From Saussurea involucrata (taxonomy: Eukaryota > Streptophyta > Magnoliopsida > Asterales > Asteraceae), in contig CM066315.1 in the NCBI GenBank assembly GCA_033807775.1, positions 59,922,820 through 59,986,819 of the forward strand: a stretch of DNA of 64,000 nt, given 5' to 3'. The notes under the pieces were generated by a model. That model was not told the origin of the DNA and searched no databases. It saw only the letters and a program-made list of their open reading frames with translations. Of the stretch, positions 1 through 12,014 are shown one piece after another (position 1 is the first letter of the stretch; each line of letters starts with the position of its first letter). The position numbers were made by a program, and so were the translations under genes.

Positions 1-357
1 TCCTGATAACTTAATGTGTTAGGAAACTTTTGACATAATATTCATAATTTTTAGAGGTGATTAAGTACATGAAATAATTCTTGACGTAAAATCACTACAG
101 AAAGCTTTGCTGTTTGCGCACTGTTTTTGTGAAAAATGTTTGAAGGTCGAAATCTTTGAGTTTTTGAGTGAAACCACTTGGGTTTGAAACCTAACTCATA
201 AAAATAATTTCCAGAAAAAGAATCACCCAATTTGGAGTATTATTGAGTGAGATATGACTTTTTGAAGAGAGAGAGATAGAAATCTGGCAGTAAGCTGTCA
301 AAACTAGTCTTTATACATGTGCATCCTTTTTGTCTTTTTATCAAGATTCTTATTCTT
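1..357. other. AT-rich flank, no gene seen
   Basis: This sequence lies outside the copia 3' LTR that ends at 358. I see no coding frame, TIR or tandem repeat. The five bases next to the LTR (353-357, TTCTT) would be one copy of the target duplication. The partner copy is not in the window because the far end of that element is missing. Confidence 0.5.
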
Positions 358-1329
358 TGTTGGTCCCGAAGGGCTATACAAGTTTGTAGAAGGGGGGGGG
401 GGGTTGAATACAAACACTAAGATTTTACTTTTCTAAATTGTTTATTGATAAATCATTAACAATTTACAGCTTGTTGCGGAAACAAGATTATGGATAAACC
501 TAAATCTAAACAAGTTGGAACACTAAGTTTCTTGCACTAAGAAAGAGAAGGAAATTACTAATAATAACCTATCTCAAGATAAGAAGGATGAACTTGTCCA
601 GAGTTAGCAAGTTACTTCAAAATGAAGTGAGTTCTTCTTCTTATATACTGCATGCATTTAATGCATGGCAGTTTACACTTTACACGTGGCAGCAGCTCAT
701 TGGTTGTACGTCATTGACCTTTGTTGACAACCTTAGTAGCCGCATGTTTGAACAATGTAGTATTAGAGTGGTTGTACGATTTCAGACAATAAGGAGGTTC
801 TTTTTCTGACATATCGTACGGAGACGTGCAAGGGTGGTTAAGACAAAAGTACTTTGTACGGAGGACTTCGTGATCAGCTTTTCGTTGATTCAGCGATCTA
901 TCATTCTACATCAGCGAATGATAGAGTTCAGCGATAGCTAAAGTCTTGTACTTGATACTTCACGTTGAGTGGACAAATCTGAGTCTTCGCTGATCCGCAT
1001 CAGTTCATTAGGAGACTTGTCGCTGGTTCTTGAGCTTGATCTTCGACTTCAGCGTAGAACCTATGTTGACGTGAAACTTGTCTTCAGGGATCAAAAGTAA
1101 ACAACTAACTTACCAGCGATCACCACAAGGACTGAACAGGCTCAGAGCATTATGGTGAACAGTGTTCGCTGAATGTTTAATCTAAAGAGCGAGAGTTCCT
1201 ATCAGCGGTACTGTAAGATCTTAGTACTTATCAGTGATAGTGAAACTCTGATACATATTGTTTACTTACAATTTTCACCAAGTATATAAGAGAGGGTCAT
1301 TATCAAATCACTGGGGGTTTGGATCAACA
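358..1329 (-). mobile_element. 3' LTR of Sirevirus-like Ty1/copia element
   Basis: Read on the minus strand the LTR starts TGTTGATCC at 1329, directly after a polypurine tract, and ends GACCAACA at 358. The length is 972 bp with TGTTG/CAACA ends. It carries a 12-base G run (392-403) near its terminal part. The matching 5' LTR is absent, because the element is cut off inside gag near 13735. Assignment to the Sirevirus type rests on the linked polyprotein and the env-like ORF. The boundaries are called from the TG/CA ends and the tract. Confidence 0.82.
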
Positions 1330-1340
1330 ATCTCCCCCTA
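1330..1340 (-). promoter_or_regulatory. Polypurine tract of the copia element
   Basis: The minus strand reads TAGGGGGAGAT immediately before the LTR start TGTTG. This is the expected plus-strand primer for retroviral-type DNA synthesis. It fixes the orientation of the element and the LTR edge. Confidence 0.8.
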
Positions 1341-1598
1341 TTTGATTATGACATAGCAACAGAGAAAATTGCTATTTAATGAAAACATAAGGATAAAAAG
1401 AACTCATAAAATATTTGTCCCTTTTACTGTTTTCTGGGATCTTTTCTGTACTGATGGAGTAAAGTACGTTTGCTGAAATTTTTCTTTAAACTTTGTAAAG
1501 ATTACAGATGGAAGTGGAAAAATTACAAGTACAGCGAATACAATTACAAGTACAAAAGAATAACTGATATAATAGAAGAATGAGGCGATCCTATCAGC

Positions 1599-4500
1599 TT
1601 ATAGAGGTTCTTCCTTAATGAGTTGTTCATCAAGGGTCATTGATGTGGGAATCATCCAGTCAGGGACATTTACTCCTTGATTTCTTTTGTTCAGCGCTTC
1701 TTCAAAAATCAAGGGTTTAAGATGCCGTGCCTGAATGTCGTTCTTGAAGTCACACCAGTAGATGAGATCTTTCAGCTGTTCGATGGGAGTGATGGGAAGT
1801 TCAGAGATACGTTGAAAATGCTTTCGTCCATCCCAGTCATTGAAGAATATCCCGTAGGGTTCGCTTAAGACTTTCCCAGGGATGAAAGTCTCATCAGGAG
1901 GAAGAGATGTGTCAAGTGCAGAAATGTCAGGTTCAGGACCAAGGACTTCAGCTAGAGAAAAACCAATACCTGTTTCGTTTCGAATACGAGGACCATCTGA
2001 AGATTTAGACTTTTTCTTTGTAGAGGCCTTTCTTTTCTGACTTTCGAGAGGAGGAGGAGGAGGAATATCCACACAAGAATAGACTAAGTCGATCTGCTTG
2101 TTTATCAGCTTTTCAAAATGATCCTTGTACTTAGACTGAGACTTCTGGATGGCTAATCTGATCTCCAACCATTCAGAGAGACCGTACTGCGTGATAGCTG
2201 CAGCATAGAATTTTTCGTACTGATCATTCTCTCTGAATATCTCGATTTCAGCGATAGAAACTTTGATGGTTGATCTTCCAGATACGAGTACCTTGATTAT
2301 TCTGGAAGGTCGAAGTCTGAAGTGTACATTTTCTTTGCACCAGGCTAGGGTAGATTGAGATACAGTTCTCTTTTCTTCAACGATTTTCTTGGCTTCTTCC
2401 CATAGCTGACGTTGAACTTCGATTGGAGTTCTTTTCAGCTTGGGGTCTTTTACTGATCGTTGAGTAAGCTGGATGGCGTGTTCTCTGTCTTTTTCTTCAG
2501 CTTCCCTTCTTTCAGCGATTAGACATTCAACTCTGAGGTGATCCTTGTATTCCCTTTTTGAAAGTTTGAACTTTGTAGGAATAGAAGGAAGTTGATCACG
2601 CTTCAGAATGATTCGCTGATCCTCGAACTTCTTTATCATCTCATCTCTTCTTTTCTGATCCTCTTCACTTAGCTTTTGAGGAGCCAAGGAAGGTTTGCTT
2701 TTGTGAGAGAGCATATGTTCTTCAGGTTCATCAGTCTCAGAGATCAAATCTAAGACCGGGATTATTTCTTCAGCTTTGGAAGCTGGGATTATTGTTGGTG
2801 AAGTCGTAGCTGTAGGAACTTCAGCGATATCCTCAAACAGGGGAGAGGACTAGCTGAAACACAGCGATCGTTCGAGTAAGAACTTGGGTAGAACAGAGAT
2901 AGAGAAAGAATGGGATAAGGTGTATGGAGGTTTTAGTGAGTGTAGAACTGATAATGTGTATAGAGAGGATGGATGTAGTGTAAGGAAGATTAGTGTACCT
3001 GACAAACCGGCTTTTTAAGCAAGATCGTCAGATTTTCATCGTCTTCAGCGACACTTTTTTCTTTGCCCTTGTCAGCTTCAGACGCTGATGGCTTTGTCTT
3101 TGTCCGCTCCCCTATAGGTTCATTTATCAGAATCCCTCTAAGAGTTGTGGTCCTCTGAGCAGGCTTGACGATAAAAGAGTCATCATCATCATCATCATCA
3201 TCTTCATCATCATCATTCTTTGGAGAAGAGGATGGTTCGTCATCAGACAAGTCGATGGCTTCTTCATCTTCAGCTTCAGACTCAGATTCTTCAGCTTCTT
3301 CTTCGAGTTGCTCCCCCTCAGATACAGAGGTAAGCTTCTCGGTTCCCTCAGGGTTTTTATCTCCCTGAGGTCCAGCGGCTGCTTCTTCAATAGTCTTCTC
3401 ACCCTCTTCAGTAAAGGTGAGGTCTTCAGTCTTCTATCCCCTGATAGATTCATCATGGGAAAGGTCTTCAGCGCTCTTCTCCCCCCCTTTTCATGATGAG
3501 TGGGAGAGGAATGCGATGACTCAGCAGCTGGTGTCGGTTCCCTGTCTTCTTGGCCAGGGATCCCCACACAAATTTCAATTGCTGATAATCTGTTTTCTAG
3601 ACCAGAAATACCAGGATTGATCTTCACGAGTTCAGCACGATCCGCCGGAGTAAAAGATGAAGGTGCAGGTGCAGGGGCAGGGGCAGGGGCGGTCGTGTTG
3701 GTCAGGATCTGCTTCATCATTGTCATCATAGAAGTGATGTCATTCTTCATTGTATTGACGCCGGTATTCACAGAACCCATGTCAGTCTTTACTGAACTGA
3801 CTTCAGTCTTTACAGCAGACATCTCTCCTTTGAGTTTTCCAACCGATGTCTTCAGCGTTGTGACTTTGCTGGACATGGTGTGAACTGTTGTTTTGATGGC
3901 GAGATAGTTTGTGTAGATGTCAGCAAGAACTTTGGCAAAGTTGCTGAGCGTTTTATCAACCTTCTCCAAGTCAGCTTTGGAGGCATTCTTTTCGACCACG
4001 GTTGTCAGCTTTGTAAGATTCTCTCCAGCGTTTGTTATAGCTGAAGAGTTGTCGGAAAGAGTAGTTGTGAGACCTGTCAGCTTCGTCTCTATTGTCTTTA
4101 GAGAGGCGTTGATGTCTCCCAAATTAGGACCTGTAACATATAAGAACTTGTGAACAGAGGAAAGCTCAGAAGTTTGGGGTTCAGTTACAGTGTATAGGGG
4201 TTGGTGTATACCTTCAAGAGGATTGGTGAATGCATCAAAATCACGGTGTCCTGAGAAAAGTTCCATGTCGTCAGCTAAAGTGCGTGGACGCATGGTCATA
4301 TCTGCAGGTCCTACGCCCATCATTCCTTGAGTGTCAGCTTTAGCTTCTGGAGGAATGACAGGTGCTTCAGTGATAACTGGAGTAGAGTCCAATTGAGTAG
4401 AGGGAGAAGCGAAGGTTAAGAATGGAGGTTGGGTGCGGAGTTCAGCGTTGGATTCGCTGAGAATCGCTTCGTCAGTCTTTTGAGAGACTGAAGGAGGTTG

Positions 4501-5724
4501 GGTAGATTCCAAGTTTGTAACCTCAGCGTTTAGAGACGCTGAAGTTGGGATAGAATGGGTGGCTTGTTCAGCTGTGGCAGAGCGTACCACTGAACGTTCC
4601 TTCAGCTCTTTGAGATGAGCTGAGGAGTCTTCAGCAAGAGATTGCTGGGGTTGCTCCTTGGTTTTCTTAGTTCTTTTGGAACTGAGTTGGGTGGAGGAGT
4701 GTTTCCTTTTAAGAGAAGGAATGGATGTTGCAACCTGGGTATCAGCGGTGGGTTTGTCCGCTGAAGGAGCTGCAGAAGTCGAAGAAGTAGATTTGAGAAG
4801 AGTTAAAAGTGTCGAAAGACGTACCTCATTTGCCACTGGCTTGAAGTCGAGAACCTTAGGGCCAACCTGAGAGAGTTTCAGGTCACCCTCTTTTGGGTAG
4901 CTGTCCTTCAGGCCTGTTTGGAATACGACGCTGATGAATCGAGGATAAGGAACCCATGGAGATCTGTCAGCGGCGGAGTCTACTCTGAGTACCAGATCAT
5001 CGTAGATTATCGATGCCCCGTCTATATGTAGACCTTTCAGCAAGGCATATCCCATTGCTTGCTGAGGTTGAGCGGCTTGATCAGAGGAGCCGGTCTTTGC
5101 AGTAATGCAGCTGATTAAGTGAGCGAAGATGAAATTCATCTCGCTGGGCATTTTAGACTTTTTGATGAGGGTCAGCTTCTTCTCGGGCTTCTTGTCCCTC
5201 CCAGTTTCCCATACATAGCCCATTGCATCGAAGAATTCAGTGATGGCTTCCCTATCTGAGTGTTTCTTGTGGTCAGGGAGAGGAACAAAAGGTTTTTCTT
5301 TGGTGGCCAAGGGAAGGTTCAGGGCTTTGCGAATAATGGCAGGTGTAATCTTCATAGTGCCATAGTCAGTATCGCAGAGGATGCAGTCAATTGTTTTTTA
5401 GGAGTCTTTGGTTGATGGTAGCTGAGAGTGTCTGGCAGAGTACCAGAATTGGGATAGCAGTAGCTGATGTGCAGGAGGTGTTATGGTCAGGGCTGTGGAT
5501 AGACAACAATTCTTCAGGAAGTTCACAGCATCATCTAGATGTGTGACTTGCTTTCGAGGAGGAAACTCGAGAAGCGCATAGAGGTTATTTGGCTTGGTCC
5601 AATCCAGTTTGTCAAGAGAGAACTTGACCCGAGGAGCCTTGATTATATCCAATTCCTCAGTAGCATCAGCAACAGTCTTCTCAGCGATGGTGTTCTTGGC
5701 AGAGGAAATGTCAGAAGATGCCAT
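1599..5724 (-). pseudogene. Sirevirus env-like ORF (extra ORF downstream of pol), broken
   Basis: A long ORF region follows pol on the same strand, where Sireviruses carry a so-called env-like gene. It starts at ATG 5724. One in-frame TAA (5398-5400) separates the first 108 codons from the next part. The N-terminal third is a compact region rich in leucine and aromatic residues. Next comes a Ser/Thr/Pro/Gln-rich stretch, then a long heptad-like stretch (about 4110-3720) that looks like coiled coil, then a very acidic Asp/Glu/Ser region (about 3350-3170). The frame shifts at a C run (3481-3488), so the acidic region continues in another frame to about 2999. Splicing out 2998-2850 keeps that frame open to the stop at 1599. 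Roughly 1,320 codons in total. No clear signal peptide or membrane span was seen, so envelope function is not supported. The function is unknown. Confidence 0.7.
2850..2998 (-). other. Predicted 149-bp intron in the env-like ORF
   Basis: The minus strand has CAG|GTACAC at 2998 and a pyrimidine-rich end TTTCAGCTAG at 2850. Without splicing the frame stops after three codons. With it, a phase-0 join opens 417 further codons to 1599. The nearer AG (2854) would put the join out of frame, so the second AG is preferred. This is a sequence prediction only. Confidence 0.55.
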
Positions 5725-6706
5725 TCTGTATTATCAGTTCAACCAAAGATTAACAAATAAGAATAATCTTAATGTGGAAAGATTTTCCAATAAGATGGTT
5801 CGAATTTTGTCCATTTCATTCAGACAAAAAATGTCTTAATGAAGATTAGGGTTTTTCTTGTTTTAAAAACGAAATGCAAACCCAAAAAAAATCTTGTTTT
5901 CCAGTTTCTTTTGAGAATAAGGATTCTGGAAAAACGTATGTGTGAAGAACATGTTTAAGATTTTGCGTTTAAACTTGAAGAACAACCATGAAAGGTTGTG
6001 TTCATAAAACCATGAAAGAAATGATTTCATTTTAAAAAGTTCTTTTGTTTGATCTTGTGAAAGCAAAGAGAAGATCATTAACAAGTTTAAGAAACAGGTA
6101 AATAACAAAATTATTAACCTGGTTCGTTGAAGAAGATGAAGTTCTTGAGTTCTTGAAAAAACTTGAGAGCACAAATGCAACAGTAATTTTTCTTAGCTTG
6201 GAGGAGAAGTTCGCGTAAAAGAAAAATATAAACCCAGAATTTGTTTATATAGTGAGATTAGAGAGAGAGAAAATCTTGAGCGGGAAAAGATTTTCATCAT
6301 GACACGGACACGTGTTTGCATTTGATTGGAAGGTAAACGAAACGTGCAAACGTGTGTCAGAAAGAAGAACGTGCCAGGGCTTATCCGTTGCAATGACGTC
6401 ACAACTGTCCTCTCATATTCTTCGATGTCTCTGAGGTTTTGAAAATCTCAGGGACACTTTTGAAAACATGAAGCACTGAATAGAAATATCAGTGTTGGTT
6501 TTAGAAATTTCAAAGTATCGCTGATTAAGGAAGAGATATTCAGCGATGCAGTTTGTTTTGAAATCTTGCATTTACATGCGATTGTCAGAGAGAGAAAAAC
6601 ATACCTTGATATCAGCGAATCAAGTTTATTCAGAGAGAAGATGATAGAATGGGTTATACAAGTTGATTTTATCCTATTGCTGATCAAATGTGAATCGTTG
6701 AAGATT
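5725..6706. other. Spacer between pol and env-like ORF
   Basis: About 1 kb without a convincing ORF. It lies between the end of RNase H (stop at 6707-6709) and the env-like ATG. It is AT-rich on the minus strand and may hold the leader or splice sites for the downstream ORF. I see no TIR or tandem repeat. Confidence 0.5.
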
Positions 6707-7235
6707 TTACTCTTCAAAGTTCAGCATTCCAAGCTCGCTGATGAGAAAGTTGAATCTTGTCTCTTCAAGAGGTTTGGTGAACAGATCAGCTAACTGATAA
6801 TCAGTTGGGATAAAGTGAAGTTCTATATCACCATTCATCACATGATCTCTGATAAAGTGATACCTGATTTCGATGTATTTTGTCTTTGAGTGTAGTACTG
6901 GATTATTTGCTATAGCGATGGCACTTGTGCTGTCGCAATAGATTGGAATATTTGAGAGCTGAAGGTCATAGTCCAGTAGTTAATTTCTCATCCACAAGAC
7001 CTGAGAACAACAGCTTCCAGCGGCTACATACTCAGCTTCAGCTGTGGAGGTGGACACTGAGTTTTGCTTTTTTGCTTGTCCAACTCACCAGCTTTCCACC
7101 CAGGAGCTGACATCCTCCTGTGGTGCTTTTCCTATCCAATTTGCAACCTGCAAAATCACTATCTGAATAGGTGATTAGATCGAATCCTGAGTCTTTGGGA
7201 TACTAAAGACCTAGATTCGCAGTACCCTTAAGGTA
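6707..7235 (-). pseudogene. Ty1/copia RNase H domain, frame-broken
   Basis: The minus strand still encodes the copia RNase H: a YSDSDFAG motif, then STTGGCQ, then a STAEAEYVAA motif and the LADLFTKPL end motif before TAA at 6707-6709. The reading frame changes near 7230 (just after the RT part ends in a stop), and there is an extra in-frame stop and at least one more shift. This domain degrades the RNA strand during reverse transcription. It continues the RT segment at 7236-8071. Confidence 0.85.
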
Positions 7236-8071
7236 TCAAAAAATTCGCTTTACAGCGGTCATATGAGACATCTTGGGTTCAGCTTGATATCGTGCACACA
7301 AACAGGTTGCGTACATAATATCGGGTCGGCTAGCTGTAAGATACAAGAGAGAGCCGATCATCCCACGGTACAGCGTGACATTAACAGGAATACCCTTAGT
7401 ATCCTTATCAAGTGTCAGCGGTGGTGCCATAGGGGTTTTCATAGCTGAGCTTTGAGTTAAGTCGAATTTCTTCAGCATATCTTTAACATACTTTCCCTGA
7501 TTAATGAAAGTTCCTTTTTCATTTTGCTTTATCTGAAGACCAAGGAAATATGTTAGTTCACCCATCATGCTCATTTTATAGTCATCTTTCATTCTATCAG
7601 CGAAACGAGTACAAAGATCAGGGTTAGTAGAGCCAAATATAATGTCATCAACATATATCTGAACAAGAATGATATGACCTTTTACTTTCCTGAAAAATAG
7701 AGTTTTGTCGATTTTACCTCGCTTAAATTGTTCAATATGGAGATAAGTAGATAGAGTGTCATACCATGCACGTGGAGCTTGCTTCAAGCCATAAAGTGCC
7801 TTATCCAGTTTATAAACATAACCTGGACGCTTAGGATCTGAGAATCCTGGAGGTTGTTCCACATAGACTTCTTCATTCAACTTTCCATTTAGAAACGCTG
7901 ACTTAACATCCATCTGATATACTTTGAAGTCTTTGTGTACAATGTATGCTAAGAATAGACGAATAGATTCTAGTCTTGCAACTGGAGCAAATGTTTCGTC
8001 GTAATCTATGCCTTCCTCTTGTCTGTATCCCTGAGCAACAAGACGAGCCTTGTTGCGGGTTACAGTTCCAT
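7236..8071 (-). pseudogene. Ty1/copia reverse transcriptase
   Basis: This is the copia RT domain, downstream of integrase on the minus strand. Visible motifs are ARLVAQGY, the YDETFAPVARL block, QMDVKSAFLNG, a YGLKQAPRAWY block and the catalytic YVDDIIFGS (7640-7670). It ends near SRPDIMYA. It is separated from its own upstream part (KWVYRNKLDEHG, near 10085) by the 2-kb solo LTR at 8072-10079. Removing that LTR and one TSD copy puts both halves into the same domain. The 3' end runs into a frame break at 7235. Confidence 0.9.
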
Positions 8072-10079
8072 TGTAACACCCTAACACCCTAAAATTTAGG
8101 GCCAATTTAAACCTCAAAATACACGCGTTATGATCATCAAAATATCAGACTTTTATAAACCAAAGGATCATAAGTAAGTTTCTATATATACATAAGGTAG
8201 ATTAACTTAAATAATCTGATCAATCTAATTATACATCACAATAAGATCAACTAGATTATCTAAGGCTCGCCCCAAAAGTCATCAAAAGAATATCCTGATC
8301 CTTTATTAACACCAAGTCCGATTCCCTTCAACTGTAGTCTCACTTCCCAAGCTATTTCCCAGAGCCAGTACCTGGTAAGACAGTTTAATTTGAAACATTA
8401 GGCTTTCGCCTAGTGAGATTATCCAAATCCAATTAAAATTTAACAAATAAATTATTAACAGATATATCAAATCTGTTATCAGCCATCTTACCATCCCAAG
8501 CTCTTATCAACCACTGGAATCCACCTATTCCCTTACTTATGACTAATTCATCTAGTCATCATACTACCATCAAGAATTACTATAAATCCCACCGGATTAT
8601 AAGTAACTCCAACTCCCATAAATTACAGTTTCCAAACCTGCTTCTTTCTGAATTGAGATTCAATTTTTCTACATTGGTTTATCTCCAAACTTCTCTACAG
8701 TGAAGATATCTCATCTTTCGTTTGAAATGGGAATTACAACTCTAAGTCTGCTATTCCTCATTTCATTTCCTCCCCACCTTGAATCACTGGTCCCCCAAAT
8801 GAGATTTTATTTTATCGCGATCATCAACCACTAGAGACCCTCACAGATGATTCAAGATTCACTCCAACAACTAGAAATACATCCCAACAGTCCCTGGCTA
8901 GTAAACGGTTCTCATTATACCGTACTTTATGCCCACTAGACCAGATGCATATTTCTAGCCAACGCCACACAATAATTGTGTATCATCACTCTTTCTATTG
9001 TATGCTAAAGTTATACAATTCATCATATATTCTATATCTCTATGTACAAAATATTAATTTCAACGATTATCCCCACTTTGCCATTTAGCATCGGGGATCA
9101 ACATCTCAACAATTAACTACAGTTCCGGACTCATAAATAAGTCCTTACAATTTAACAGAACATGGTTTTTACATCAACAACAGAGTTATAAACATATAAC
9201 AAATAGCATATAACTATCAGATTGTATTCCACATAAAAGCTTCAAACTACTACTGAAAGTCCAAAACTTTTCGCAAGCCACTGTAGCGAAAAGCTACACT
9301 TTTCGCAAGCCAAAGCTGCGAATTCCTCACTTTTCGCAAGCCACAGCTGCGAATTCCTCACTTTTCGCAAGCCACTGTTGCGAATTCCTCACTTTTCGCA
9401 AGCCACAGTTGCGAATTCCTCACTTTTCACAACCCTCTATTGCGAAAACCTTCACTTTGCGCAACCTACTGTTGCGAAAAGTTCACTGTTCATCGTCACT
9501 TTCATCTGTTAAGCCAGTCTCGATTTTTCTTAACCATTAAGCATTCTAAGTGGTTCAATAACAATTACAACACATCTATTAACATTCTCATTGCTTAATT
9601 TTAAAGAAAGTTGAATAACTCACCTTAATGAAACTGAGCTCTGATCGATTTCTTCACAACTTCAAGTTAACTTCCCAAAACAGTTCTAAACAAATAATTA
9701 TGCAATTAATTAACTTCCTTACAAGAATCAATAGAAGGATTCAAGTTTCTTACCACAAAACCACCAAACCAATTTTCTCTTCTTCTTTTCTTCTTCTCGA
9801 ATTCTTTCTCTCTGTCTCGCTTTCTCTATCTCTCTCTGTTCTAATTTAATTTCTTTTTGTTAAACAAATTACTCAAGGAAATCAGTATTTAAAATACTGA
9901 TTATTCTCCATATGACACCTCATTTTAATTAATGAGTCATCACCTTAATTTCCACTTTACCACCTCATTCTTTGAACAAATACACCAAAAGTCCCTCAAC
10001 TTATATTTCTCAAATATAAATTGTACCAAAATACAATTTATCTTTTATTAATTTACAATGGAAATTTCGGGGTGTTACA
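8072..10079 (-). mobile_element. Solo LTR (gypsy type) inside the copia pol
   Basis: A 2,008-bp insertion with TGTAACACCC at one end and GGGTGTTACA at the other. It is flanked by a perfect 5-bp target duplication TCCAT (8067-8071 and 10080-10084). There is no PBS, polypurine tract or coding sequence, so it is a solo LTR. A CT-rich leader-like stretch near 9775-9845 and the TGTAACACCCCGAAA start suggest minus orientation. The layout resembles the other TGTAACACC LTRs in this window (26263-56932, 59913-62971). Confidence 0.92.
9267..9485. repeat. 31-bp tandem repeat in the solo LTR
   Basis: About seven copies of a unit starting CTTTTCGCAAGCCAC and ending in GCGAATTCCTCA or a variant. Spacing is about 31 bp. 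The first and last copies are diverged (GCGAAAAG variants). Arrays like this are common in long plant LTRs. No coding meaning is apparent. Confidence 0.85.
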
Positions 10080-10084
10080 TCCAT

Positions 10085-12005
10085 GTTCGTCCAACTTGTT
10101 TCGATAGACCCATTTAGTGCCTACCACTGTTTTGTCAGTTGGTCTTCGAACAAGTTTCCAAACTTTGTTTCTTTCGAATTCAGTCAGCTCTTCTTGCATG
10201 GCGCTGACCCAATTTGGATCTTTGAGGGCATCATCTACTTTCTTTGGTTCAGTCAGAGAAATAAAGTTAACAAATAAACAAATATTACCTGCACTTCGTC
10301 GAGTCTGAATACCAGCATTTGGATCACCAAGAATTTGATCAATTGGGCGATTTACAGTCCATCGCTGAGCCGGAGCGTGAGACGTTGACTCAACCTGAAC
10401 TGGAGTAGCTGAAGATGAGGCTTCAGCAACTTCTGGAGTATCAGCTAAGAGAGGAATGGGTGCAGTTGTCATTATATTCACTGATTGCTGAGAAGTAGAT
10501 GGAATGTCTGAGACATTGGGTTCAGAAGCAGGTATAGTGTTTAAAGGAACAACTGAGACCCATGATGTTTCAGCTTCACTATTCTGCATACTTGGAATGA
10601 TAGTAGGACTATCATCTTCAACTGTATGAGTATGAGTATGAGTGGGAATATCTTCTGAATCACCAAGATGAGAGAACATCCATTGATTCAGTTCTTCAGT
10701 ATCAGCGGACGGTTTAGAGTTCGCTGAACGGGATTCGTCAAACGTGACGTGAATTGTTTCTTCTACAGTTTGTTTTCTTCGATTGAAGACTCTGAAGGCT
10801 TTGGAGACTGAGGAGTATCCAAGAAAGATTCCATCATCAGCCTTAGGATCAAACTTTCCAAGGGCATCTCTGTTGTTCAGTATGAAACACTGACATCCAA
10901 AGATGTGAAGAAAGCTGATTGAAGGCTTTCTCCCATGAAAAAGTTCATAGGCTGTTTTATTGAATCTTTTGACTATCAGCGACCTGTTTTGCGTAAAACA
11001 AGCAGTGTTGACAGCTTCTGCCCAAAACTGAGTAGGCAGGTGAGAATCGCTGAGCATTGAACGTGCAGCTTCAATAGTTGTTCTATTTCTTCTTTCAGCG
11101 ACTCCATTTTGTTGCGGTGTTCTCACTGAAGAAAAGTTGTGAGAAATACCCTTACTCTCAAAGAAGGAATCAAGAGAACTGTTTTTGAATTCAGTCCCAT
11201 GATCACTCCTTATTGAGCAAACAGTCAAATTGTTCAGGGTTTCCATCTTCCGAACAAAGGTGATGAGTTCTTCAGGGGTGTCACTCTTGGAACGGAGAAA
11301 CATAACCCATGTATAACGAGAGAATTCATCAACTATGACCAGTGTATATTTCTTTCCAGCGATGGATTGCTTGTTAATTGGGCCAAACAAATCCATATGG
11401 AGAAGTTGCAGAGGAGATGACACTGAGGAGACTTGCTTTGACTTAAAGCTTTCTTTGGTCTGCTTCCCTTTCTCACACGCTGAACATAAAGACTCTTTGG
11501 CGTATGAGTGCTGAGGTAGACCAGTGACTAACTCTTTTGAAGAAAGAGTGTTCAGTGTCTTGAAATTCAGATGAGAGAGACTCTTATGCCATAGCCAGTT
11601 GACATCAGATGAGGCTTTTGAGAAGAAACATGAGTTCTCAGTGGTTGTTGAGTCCATGTTTATTACATAAACATTTTCCAAACGATAACCGCTGAGAGCT
11701 ATCTTCTCCTTTTTGTCAGTGACAAAGCAGGATTCCTTGGTAAAGATTACCTTGTTATCCTTGTCGCAAAGCTGACTGATGCTTAAAAGATTATGCTTCA
11801 GCCCTTCAACATATGCGACTCTTCTGAAGGTTGTTGTACCATTAGAGAGTACACCAAACCCTCGGGTATGTCCTTTTCCATTTCCTCCAAAAGTCACAGA
11901 GGGACCCTTCTCTTCCTTGTATTCAGCGAGCAGGCTTTTCTTTCCAGTCATGTGTCTAGAGCATCCGCTATCGAGATACCAGATACCCTTCTTAACCTGC
12001 ATCAC
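10085..12005 (-). pseudogene. Ty1/copia protease and integrase
   Basis: The minus-strand frame starts at about 12005. It shows the aspartic protease motif WYLDSGCSRHMTG, a GAG-pre-integrase zinc region (H...H...CSACEKGK), then the integrase core. The DDE residues lie in HMDLFGPI, RSDHGTEFKN and QNGVAERRNRT. A Ser/Thr/Pro-rich linker follows. The region reaches the first RT block (ELTEFERNKVWKLV, VGTKWVYRNKL), where the solo LTR interrupts it. The DSGCSRHM form of the protease motif is typical of Sireviruses. The frame is otherwise open for about 640 codons. Confidence 0.9.
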
Positions 12006-12014
12006 AAAGGAAGA

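Noticed and set aside
3165..5355. Plus-strand open frames over the env-like ORF (poly-Ser and others)
   Set aside because: They are antisense shadows of the minus-strand coding region. The Ser run mirrors the Asp-rich tract.
9267..9485. CRISPR-like regular repeats
   Set aside because: The repeats are directly adjacent 31-bp units without unique spacers, inside a plant LTR.
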